Source of the DNA: Halicephalobus mephisto
Taxonomy: Eukaryota > Nematoda > Chromadorea > Rhabditida > Panagrolaimidae
Direction: 5' to 3'
DNA: 64,000 nucleotides
Assembly (NCBI GenBank): GCA_009193035.1
Contig: SWDT01000078.1
Location: forward strand, 62,001-126,000
Under the pieces are notes generated by a model. That model saw only the letters and a program-made list of their open reading frames with translations, had not been told where the DNA came from and searched no databases. Made by a program: the position numbers and the translations under genes. Of the stretch, positions 11,101 through 20,127 are shown piece by piece. The stretch's first letter is position 1, and each line of letters starts with the position of its first letter.

Positions 11101-13099
11101 TCAGGAAATTCAAGGTTACTGTATTAGGATTATACAAAAAACAAAGAACATTCAGAACAAAGATCAGAATAAAGTCGATTTTTTAAATCATAGATCACTT
11201 TTGAAAATTCAATATCGTTTCAGAAAAATTGGAATTACTGTAGTGAAATTCTGTGAAAACAAACACCAAAGTAGAGACAATTTTACACTTTTAGATAAAA
11301 GTTTTTTAAAATTCAACTACAACTTAGAAAAGTAGGATTACTGTATTAGAATCCTCAAAAAAATAAAAAATTTTAAAGCAAAAAAAATAAATAAAAATGA
11401 CTTTGTACTTTTAGATGAAATTTTTTTAGAAATTTAACTGCAATTCAGATAAGTCAGGGTTACTGTATTAGGATTTTACAAAAAACAAAGAACATTCAGA
11501 ACAAAGATCAGAATAAAGTCAATTTTTAAATCAAAGATCACTTTTGAAAATTCAATATCGTTTCAGAAAAATTGGAATTACTGTATTCGAGTTTTTAGGA
11601 CAAAGGAAATGTTAAAGATTGGATGAGAAGAATCTTTATCTTTAGGGAAGGAGAAAAAACTTACTTCTTTTGGAGCCCCAACTTCGGCTTTGACATAACT
11701 GAGAAGAAAATCTTTTTTCTTTATGTCCAAGTCGGATGGTTCTTGAAGCTCCACGTTTTCTACTTCTTGATTCACCAACTTCAGAATTGCTCCGACTCTG
11801 ACGGCAGAAGAGAGTGTAGCTATCTGAGGTGGCAATTGAGCCAATCTGACAAAGGCAGGGACAATGGTGTTACAGATGACGAACATGTACCCTGGCCATT
11901 TCATCAAACGATGATCAATCAGCCAATTACCGTAACTTAAAAAATAAATACTTACAAACAAATGTAAACTACAGTATGACTCACAATGCACTGATGGCCA
12001 TTCCGAAGAAAATAAAAAATTGAAGACTTGCAGTGAGAGTTCCGTTGAGGAATCCTTTGATGATTCCGATTTTTCGGATTTTTTGAAGATGACTTTGAAA
12101 GTCCTCTTTGGAATCCACAGCTCCCTTGAACTCGGATTCGAGGACCTTTTCTTTTGCGGCTTGTCTTTTGATCAACTAAAATTAGTAATTTAAAAAATTA
12201 AAGTTAAATTTGATAGTGATTGATTTCATATCTCATTAAGTCACTATCCAAGTTTTTATTGAAGCCGATTTTTTTGACCGTTCTTTAAATTAATTCGGAT
12301 AGTGACTGAAAAAGTGATTTTCTTACTCTTCCGGACACTCTCCATTAATACATTGGATAGTGATTAACTGAACTCAAAACCAGTCACTATCCAAGTTTTT
12401 ATTGAAGCGGTCATTTTCAACAGCTGCACAAATTGTCTCGGATAGTGCTTGGAAGAAAAACTTTTTTATTACTTAAACACTATCCTTGTACCTACAGAAT
12501 AGATAGTGACTAGAAGAGTTCTTTTTCACCAAGTCACTATCCGACTAAGAATATAGTGATTGACTTACCGAATTGAAGATCAAAATCCACAAACACGCGA
12601 TGATTCCGAAGACCGTCATAGCGATGCTCAATCTCCAGTTCAATGTATATGCCGTGATTCCCGCCACGATGAATTGAACAATGGTGGTTACAATATTCGG
12701 AACACTGTCTCCGATGGCTGTTGTTAGTTCTTTAACGTCGGCTTCAAAGGATTTCAGAATCTTGTCAGGGATATCGGTTCCATAGAATTTAATGTCTTGA
12801 TGGAGGGCTTTTCTGAAGCAAGCTCTTCTGACCCTTCTGGCGATCTTCAAAGCAGAGACCCTGAAGCAGATAAACTGGAAAAACGCGACTGCCGCCAGCA
12901 TTATCGCCATAGCGCAGAAGTACGCCAGCAGAGGAGAAACTTTACTGTGGAATTCCCGGCTTGTCGGCTCCATGTAGATGTACGTATTCAGAATCCATCC
13001 CACAACATCCACCAGATGCGGCAGACCGGCTCCCGTGAAACCTGCCAAGAAGCAACCGATGATAAGGATGGACCAATCCGAAATCGAAATGTACTTTCG
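8141..13099 (-). CDS. ABC-transporter-type membrane protein: two type-1 TMDs, no nucleotide-binding domains
   Basis: Seen: seven exons on the minus strand at 12569-13099, 11985-12175, 11665-11935, 10813-10984, 10330-10754, 8918-9159 and 8141-8324 (TAA). Phases match throughout and give about 671 codons plus an unidentified 5' exon. The first TMD carries P-glycoprotein-like signatures: FRKALHQDIKFYGTDI, DVKELTTAIGDSVPNIV, GIIKGFLNGTLTASLQFFIF, then AFYGNWLI. A linker of about 30 residues leads straight into a second TMD (FYRVRRTAFSLWYLYLAGF, later YSLGTFLIFDNQIKPLAVYK and LYNCRLAAQHIDEVI), where the ORF ends. Known: full P-glycoproteins (about 1250-1300 aa) carry an NBD with Walker A, LSGGQ and Walker B after each TMD. 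None of these occurs in the exons, in the 680-bp intron where NBD1 should lie, or downstream. Inference: a membrane protein without its own ATPase. No 5' ATG exon could be fixed upstream of the acceptor at 13100-13102. Confidence 0.85.
8450..8830. repeat. Intronic minisatellite GGATTCTGAAGGTTAATTTTTAA
   Basis: GATTCTGAATCT, GGATTCTGAAGG and TTAATTTTTAATTTT blocks alternate in tandem in the last intron of the ABC-type gene. No open frame is kept. Confidence 0.7.
9660..10310. repeat. Dispersed palindromic GGATAGTGAC/GTCACTATCC family, copy in ABC-type intron
   Basis: TTGGATAGTGACT and its reverse complement AGTCACTATCCAA recur about ten times in alternating orientation at 60-130 bp spacing. 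Long stem-forming repeats with AT-rich fillers result. The same motif dominates 12205-12545, 13360-13680 and 61100-63110, so it is a high-copy family of the genome and not a local feature. Confidence 0.8.
10985..11664. repeat. Tandemly duplicated intron of the ABC-type gene (NBD1 position)
   Basis: The block GGTTACTGTATTAGGATT through CGTTTCAGAAAAATTGGAAT (about 145 bp) occurs at about 11113-11240 and again at about 11458-11580, with a partial copy between them. This intron sits exactly where an NBD1 coding region would be expected. It holds only these repeats. Confidence 0.7.
12205..12545. repeat. GGATAGTGAC palindromic family, second intronic copy
   Basis: Alternating GGATAGTGACT and AGTCACTATCCAAG motifs, about eight of them, fill the intron between the first two identified ABC-type exons. 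GTCACTATCCAAGTTTTTAT is repeated twice, about 145 bp apart. Confidence 0.8.
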
Positions 13100-15380
13100 C
13101 TACAAAATTTGATTTTTAAAATTTGGTTTTTAAAATTTGACTTCTATGACCTGATGTTCTATTGACAGAAAATAAGGTATACTGTAAAGGACAAAAAGCA
13201 AACAAAAAAGTCACATGATCATTTTTTAAATTTTTAAAGTAAAACTAGTTTCAGCAAAATTTTTAAAAGTAACTTATTTTAACGATAAATTTCCACTTTT
13301 AATCATTTTCAAAATAATTTATAAAAAGCTCAAAAATAGTTGTTCAAACGAAAAAATTGGATAGTGACTGAATTTGATAATTATTTCAGTCACTATCAAT
13401 TTAATAATTTCAATGATATTATCTGCAAAAAATCAAAAATTATTTTTTTAGTCACTATTCAGGGAAATGTGTAGTGCTGCCGGAAATAGAAACTCCAAAA
13501 AGATGTTTGGATAGTGACTGGTTCCGAGTTCCTTCATTCACTATCCAGACAATCTAGTTCTCACCTGAATAGTGACTTAAAGGATGTCTAAATCATTTCA
13601 GTCACTATTCAAAGTAATTTATGGAATTGTCAAAAAATTGGAGCACGAAATTTGAACAGTGACTATGGTTATTTTATGTCTAAATAATTACACATCAACT
13701 ACATTTCCTTTACAGTACTTGTTATATCGATATATTAACTAAGTTATTACTTAAGCAAGCCAGGTCTCGAAGGGAAATATCCTATGCGTTAAACAATGGG
13801 TATACTGTATATATGACAGATTGAGTGTTGACTAGTTAAGATATATGGTTGTTATTGTGTCTAATCTTTGTTATATCTGTGTATTGACTAAGTTATTACT
13901 TGAGCAAGCCAGGTTCGAAGGGAAATATCCTATATGCTAGAGAGTGAGTATACTGTACACGGTAAACCGAATATTGACTTGTCAATAATATATGGTTAAT
14001 GTGATTAATCTTTTTGTTTTTTGGATAAAGAAGAAAATTTCATATCCCTCATCCTTCAAGCAACTACATTTCTTCATCGAGATCTAACAGTACTCTTGTT
14101 ACCTAATATAAGTAAAGATTCAGAAACTTACCAAATAGCAGATATCGAGATTCATGAGCCCTTTCATGCAGTGAACAGCGTCAGTTTTCTCGTTCATTTT
14201 TATCAACCTCGAGTTCAAACAGTTTTTAACAAGAGTTCCGTTTGTCGAATTCCTTGACTAAATAATGTCCCTCGGATTGACTCCTTTTATGTCAAAAATA
14301 CATTATCCAAATAAACCAGAAGTAAACAAAGAATTTCAACGTCAAACTTTCATGAACACGCGGATTCTACATTGTTTGTCAACTTTTAAAATTACAAAAC
14401 TTCTGGATTTCAAAAGAACATTCGAACAAAAGTTTAAACATTTTTGGGCAGAGATTTTATTTTTGCTCTTTGGTAGGTGAGTAGATACATTCTTTGGAAA
14501 TCAAGACAGAGTTATTTGTTGACTTTTTTGGAAGTAGTCACATTTTTGAAAATTCTCGAAGTTGATTTTTAGCAAAATTGGATAGCAAAAGATTTGGAAT
14601 ATTATTGTCAATAAGGAAAAGTTGCGAAATCAGGGGTTTTCTGGACATAATTGAGGAATTCAAAATCTGTAAAAATAAATTTTTCATGTTATTGAAATAG
14701 GTTAACATGATCATTAACGTGGTGAATTCTAATATTTTCAGATTTCTCAATTCTGTCAAATTTTGAAATTTTTGATTTTTGAATTTCTAAATTTCCAAAT
14801 TAGAATTAATTAAAAATCAATTTGAAATTCGACTCAAAAATTGACAGTTCTGGTCATGGTTATCATAATTCGCAAGTATTTATTTATATCTCTTTTAATT
14901 TCCGAATTCTGCTTCTTTAAAGCCGCAATTCAACGTCAAAATGAAGTATTTTCAGCATAATTTCCGAACAAAGTGAAGAATAACTGAATATCTACGGATT
15001 ACAATAGCCCATGGTAACTTCATTCTGAAAAGGAACAGATTTTTAAAATTCATTTAGGTAAGTTTTCACTTTTCAATAAACCTTTAAAATGAAAATTCAG
15101 ACGCCTTCAAAATTAAAGGTTGGTCTTTAGAATTTGGGATTTCGACAGTTGCTTTCTAGCTCCTCTTTCAAATATAGAATTTCCGGATCTAAGTATGCCA
15201 TTATAAACAGTTCTTGTTTCGTTCTAACTGCAAAATTAGAACAAACGTTTGGAAAATGTCTGAATTGCAAGTGTCACATAACCTTAATATTCACTTTAAA
15301 AACTTAATTAAACTTTTTTCATTTAGGGAGTTGAAAGAATAAAAAATGTCTAAATTGTAGAGAAGTAAATGATCTGAAAT
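13100..15380. other. Gene-poor interval with repeats and a solo LTR
   Basis: 13360-13680 holds another GGATAGTGAC-type palindromic array, and 13720-14089 is a solo LTR (separate entry). 14095-15380 is AT-rich, with short open frames on both strands that show no domain, splice pattern or codon bias I recognise. The missing 5' exon of the ABC-type gene should lie in or beyond this interval. Confidence 0.6.
13720..14089 (+). mobile_element. Solo LTR with internal 150-bp duplication, 5-bp target duplication
   Basis: The element starts TGTTATATCGATATATTAAC, ends ATCGAGATCTAACA and is flanked by GTACT on both sides (13715-13719 and 14090-14094). A block of about 150 bp (TTATATC ... GTGTCTAATCTTTG) is present twice in tandem within the LTR, starting at 13722 and 13871. 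The same family occurs at 51840-52207 and 52370-53035. No internal coding region is present. Confidence 0.9.
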
Positions 15381-17864
15381 TTAATTTAGTTTATTCTCAT
15401 GTCCAGTTACAGTAAAACTAGTTCTTGGAGGTAAAATGAACCTATAAAAATTCGTTTCCAGAAAGAACTGTCCAATTTTGTCAAACTTCGTGAAATTAAA
15501 CAGCATCTCCTTCTCATCATGGAACTCTATTGGATCAGAAGCAGAATCTGTCCAAAAGTCGTCCAGATAAAGTCTCTTTTCATTAAACGGATTCAGAAGA
15601 AACACCGTGCAAGTTGCCGTCCCGTTGTTCACCATTGTCAATTCCCCGTCCATTGTCGCTAGTAGCTTAGCATCAATCACAGTGTGTTCGAAGAGACAGT
15701 TGGATGTGTCTACTGAAATTAACTGTTTGAATTACAAGACTAAAAAACTAACTATCATGAGTTTTAATGAACACAAATGCACTGTAATTCTTGTTTCCTT
15801 CTTCACTGTAAATCAGGTGTCGATAATCTGATAAACTATATCCTATTGGCATGAACCGCCGAATAGTTATTCCATTTGGAAAGTCTTTCATATATTCTAG
15901 TCTAAATATTAAGAATTATTCAATAATATTAAGGCCATCACGACTTACGGAATTATATAAGTACCAAAGAATCCTTCATAGAAATCGAGAACGCCATAGT
16001 CGCTGTCTGTCACGAAAAAGAAATCAATTGACGTGTTCTTAGAGGAATTATTTAAAATTTCTAGATAACTATTGTTACTTATTTTCGACAAATCATAAAT
16101 AATATATGTGGTTGTCTCATTCAAGATTAAAGTATCGATGAGCTTCGGTTGAGAGAGTTGCTGTAATGTCAAGAAATACCAAATATCTGTGGTATCTAAA
16201 ATATTATAAAATAGATCACTTGCAACAGCAATGGAGAAATTTTTAGGGATCACTCTTCTTTTCCAATTTCTATAACCAAACAAAGATAAAAATATTTCTA
16301 GAACATACTCACAAAGGGTATTCACTTCCATCTGGACTTTCCACATACCCATATATCATAGTCGTTTGAACGATATTATAGTGCATGGAAATAAGCTGAG
16401 CTTCATTGGAACATTCCTCTTCTATCTGATACTAAACATACTATATTGTAAAATATCTATATTTATTTTAAAACCTACATTAATGAAAGTTTCTTTATAG
16501 GAACAAAATATATGAGGATTAGTAAAGTTTCCCAAAGCTGTTACATTTACAGTTCCGGAACACGGAATAATTACGGTAATATTCCCAAATGAACAGTCTG
16601 AAATTCCCAATGATATTTCGAAATTTCGACAATTGGAAATTACCGTATTCCTGGATAAATATCTTAAATCCTGCTTGGGTGATACTGCCGTCAGAATCGA
16701 ATTTAAATAAGATATCATATGAAGGGGCAAGGTAAATATGTCCAGGAAGTATTTTGATTACGTCAAAGGTTACGTTATTTCGAACAGTGACGTTATCATA
16801 AGCTTCTTCTAAATGAAAAGTCTGAAACCAAAAAGCTAATTGGCTTCCTTGTCGGACCGTAATCCATTGCAAACAGTGCTAAAATAAAGTTTATTTCCTA
16901 CAGAATTATGGATACTTACTGCGTTGTTCTTATACCCGTGAATCATGTCAAAAGACGAAAATACAAAGGTGTTTTCAGTATTATTGTAAAAAGTACAGTT
17001 TGTCACTACTCCATTATCTCTCTGAGCTAGACTTACCAAACCCCTTAAGTTCCCATAATTGCCAGTTTGCATAAGATTGGTATAAAGAATTGTAAAAATA
17101 CGATATATTCCAGGAATTTGAAACAATTCCGTTCCATTCGTGGAGTACGGACCAATCAGACTAAAATATCAATGGCTTAATTATTAGCAAATTAACAAAC
17201 AATACTTGATTCCTATATCCGGATAGGTGGACAGGACGCTTGAACTATCTGCCATATTCAGATTCAGCGACATCTTCAGATAAGTATCCGAAACATTAAA
17301 ATAAAAATACCAATTACATCGATGAACAATTTCCGATGTCAATGGCACTAGTAAGTCCATTTTGGAGTCATCAGAATCAGAATTGTTTAAGAAGTAAATG
17401 TAATACTCTTGACCGGAGGAAAAAGGATCTGCATAGTAAATGTACCCTTGAAAAGCTTGCCATACGGTTTTGTTTCCTGATTTAGAATTGTTGGTCAGAA
17501 GCTTAAAGGAGATTGACTTCCCAATGAACTGATAATAGTCCTTGTTGGTGTCGATTTCGTCATAAAATCTACTTAAAATGAAATTGCAATTATTAAACTA
17601 GATTTACCTGATTTCTTTATCCCAAGTAATAACCACATTGTTTAGGTATCCATTAGTTATGATCAAAACAAAATTTCCGGATCTGCTTTTAAATTCAAAA
17701 TGACATTTCGATCGATTTTCCCAATCAACCGTCGCGGGAAAGTTCAAAGTTGAAATATAAATTGAACCATCGTCCATGTAAACGTAACTAATGCAATCGA
17801 AACTGTCTCCATATACCACTTTTGTGAATGTTGTTGAAACGATCAATAGAACAAAAAGGTACAT
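15381..17864 (-). CDS. Secreted CUB-like domain protein (gene A)
   Basis: Seen: nine phase-consistent exons at 17608-17864, 17206-17571, 16920-17160, 16644-16878, 16479-16597, 16313-16431, 15949-16269, 15753-15901 and 15381-15712, giving about 712 aa. I chose the ATG at 17864 because a splice acceptor (ATTGTCAG) lies 7 nt upstream and the protein then begins with a signal peptide (MYLFVLLIVSTTFTKVVYG). Many N-glycosylation sites are present. Residues from about 289 (QWITVRQGSQLAFWFQTF, then VTVRNNV, LFKFDSD, AGFKIF) fit the nematode CUB-like pattern. No C-terminal membrane segment is seen, so it is probably secreted. Known: CUB-like proteins are a large, fast-evolving nematode family, often intestinal and pathogen-responsive. 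The family call is firm enough; the function is not. Four AGATAA sites lie about 290-380 bp upstream. Confidence 0.75.
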
Positions 17865-18129
17865 TTTCACTCTGACAATGAATTAATCACTATTTTAATG
17901 CAGCTTTTGAATACTCATAGAAGGTGACGTTAATCTCACTATTTCGAGAATGATATCAGATGCGGATCATATTCTTTAAAAACTTTGATGATATATTGAT
18001 ATCAAACGAAAAATCATCTTAAGACCTTTTTGATAGATACATTGTTATGGGTAAATACCTTTCAGAAAAAGAAAGTGGGTATTCATTTTCGATTTCTGAA
18101 GTATGTTCATTCAATTTTCGTATCTTACT

Positions 18130-18258
18130 ACAATAAATTATTTCAAGCATCATTTATCTGGTTTCATTATTTCAAGCATCATTTATCTGGTTTCATTATT
18201 TCAAGCATCATTTATCTGGTTTCATTATTTCAAGTATTATTTATCTGGTTTCATTATT
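18130..18258. promoter_or_regulatory. 29-bp tandem repeat, four copies, each with a GATA-type site
   Basis: The unit TTTCAAGCATCATTTATCTG + GTTTCATTA repeats every 29 bp. On the minus strand, the coding strand of gene A, each copy reads CCAGATAAAT, matching WGATAR. The sites lie at 18154, 18183, 18212 and 18241, upstream of the gene A start. That GATA factors bind here is inference from the consensus. Two overlapping open frames through the array are repeat artefacts. Confidence 0.5.
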
Positions 18259-18501
18259 TCAACTGATAAGCACATTATTCAAGTATTTATTTATGATTAC
18301 AAAAACGAAGCTATTGGATTCACTTTGTACCTTAAATTGACATCGTGGGCAATTTTCCCAAGCAACGGTTGCGGAAGATTGTGGAGTTGAAATGTAAACT
18401 ACATTATGTGTAAAATATATTTGATTAATACAGTAACGGCTCTCTATAGACACTACTATCATAACCATTTCCAAAAAAATAAATAAAATATAGAAACTCA
18501 T
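18259..18501 (-). pseudogene. Exon-1 fragment of a gene A paralogue
   Basis: The frame encodes a signal-like N-terminus (MSFYILFIFLEMVMIVVS), then VVYISTPQSSATVAWENC and FVFVIINKYLNNVLIS. These parallel SIYISTLNFPATVDWENR and FVLIITNGYLNNVVIT of gene A exon 1. A stop follows and no counterpart of exons 2-9 is seen; the sequence instead runs into the 29-bp array. It appears to be a partial tandem duplication of the 5' end of gene A. It may still be transcribed, since the signal peptide and promoter side are kept. Confidence 0.6.
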
Positions 18502-18846
18502 TTTCTTCGTGGCAATCAGTTTTTTTAAAATGAACTCTTGAAAGACCCATGCAAAAAACGCTTTTAAGCTTGGAAACTCGAGAATAATATCACGAGCGGA
18601 TTATAATTTCTGATAGCTTTGAAGATGTGTTCTCTACTTGTAATCAATATACTATCAAGAACATGAAATAAGTCCTTGATAAGTAGTATCATGATTTATA
18701 CTCATTTTAGTACTTTATATTCCTTTAATCCTCTGATTACGGTGGAGTCAAAAACGACCCCAAAGATATTTTTATGCTAATTTTTTGGTTTCTTAATAAT
18801 TATCTATGAAGCTGAATTTTTGTAACTTTACTTATCTTAATAAAAG

Positions 18847-19638
18847 CTACAAAATTCTACAAAAACGTTTAAAAATTTGATCTTTAAAGGTATAGAGAGT
18901 TTCCCGTAATCCAAGGATTAATACAAAAGAAGTTCTATTGAAATAATGCGCTTTGTTGTTCTCCAAGGAATGTACCATCCCGTTATCGATGGAGATAGTG
19001 AGGCTTTTGCTGTTTAGTTTCTCTCTCACAACGATCTCTAAGCTCATAGATGTTGGAATCTTAATTTACCATATACAAGTCTCAGATTTGTTAAAACTTC
19101 CAAAGGATACCAAAGAAATTATCTGTTTTGAATTCGTGAGAATAAGACTCTGGTTATTCAGAAGACAACTGGAAGCCATTCTGCCCATTGGAGGAGCATA
19201 AACAAACCCTTGAAGTGCTGTTCAGTTAAAATAGTAAGATGGAGGCATTTCGAAGACAACAGAGTGTGCTTCAATGAGATTTCTATATATGATTTCTTTT
19301 GAGGCGTCAAAAACAGAGGTAAAAGGTGATGAATATGCACTTTTTATTGGTATTGGTATATCAATTGCAGAAACTGTATTTGGAATCAATTGAAAAGAGT
19401 CTACAAATCCATATCTGATGATAAAAATAAAACCTGTTGTGTTATCATCAAGTCGCTGAGAAAAGTCATTAGTAAATTTTCGTTTTAACGATACCCATAC
19501 ACTAAACAGTTGTTGACAATATTTTAGTCCATGTGGATAATTCTCTGATTCAAAGTAAACAGCTTCATCACTCGTCAAATTAACAGCAATGTTACTGGTG
19601 ATTTCTTGGCCATTACTACAGTATTTTTGAAGTAACAA
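18847..19638 (-). pseudogene. Nonsense-bearing inverted copy of CUB-like gene B
   Basis: On the minus strand, SDEAVYFESENYP and YCQQLFS, then after a GT-AG intron of about 51 bp RLDDNTTGFIFIIRYGFVD, parallel the start of gene B at 20128. Two in-frame stops interrupt the alignment. In SYYFN*TALQGFVYAPP a TGA replaces the Trp codon of gene B (SIWTAFQGIVYAPP), and in CIW*IKIPTSM a TAA replaces the Gln of CIWQINIPNSM. The signal peptide is missing and similarity ends after NRTSFVLI. It lies head-to-head with gene B, 490 bp away, so it is an inverted duplicate that has decayed. Confidence 0.75.
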
Positions 19639-19742
19639 TCAGAAAAACCCGCTACGAACCAACTTTGTTCTTTAAATACTCTGTCGTTTTTAGAATTTTC
19701 TTAAAAGCTGAAAAATAATCACTTTTAATGAATCTGAGGATC

Positions 19743-20127
19743 TGATAACGTAACGGAACATAGAAGATTTCTTAATCGACTATTTCGTGAGTGCCCTATG
19801 AAGTCGATGATTGACTTGAGAATACTTACTCATCCTTCCTGTCATCCACGGAAATGACGAACACTATGATATCAAGAAATTGTTGTTGCTGCTTTATTCC
19901 AAAGATAACTGAACAATCATAAAACGTCATTCTTTCCTAGGATAAAGCGTAAGATGCTTAACTTCTATCCTTAACATTTCTGATTGAAGATAAGCGGTGC
20001 TTAACAATCTTCGTCTTCAATATAATTATTGATCGCTAACTTTTTGAGTTTTCTTCATGACGAATTAAGTTTCGTGATTCTCTTCCATAAAAGCTAATCA
20101 AGGAAAGTCTATCAAAGTGACAGCAGA
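19743..20127 (+). promoter_or_regulatory. Upstream region of CUB-like gene B with three WGATAA sites
   Basis: TGATAA at 19743 and AGATAA at 19903 and 19988 lie within 400 bp of the start codon. They fit the WGATAR consensus of intestinal GATA factors such as ELT-2, which are known to drive many CUB-like genes. Such short motifs also occur by chance in AT-rich DNA, so this is suggestive only. Confidence 0.35.

Noticed and set aside
14265..14480. 71-codon plus-strand frame near the second solo LTR
   Set aside because: No recognisable domain, no supporting splice sites and ordinary AT-rich composition.
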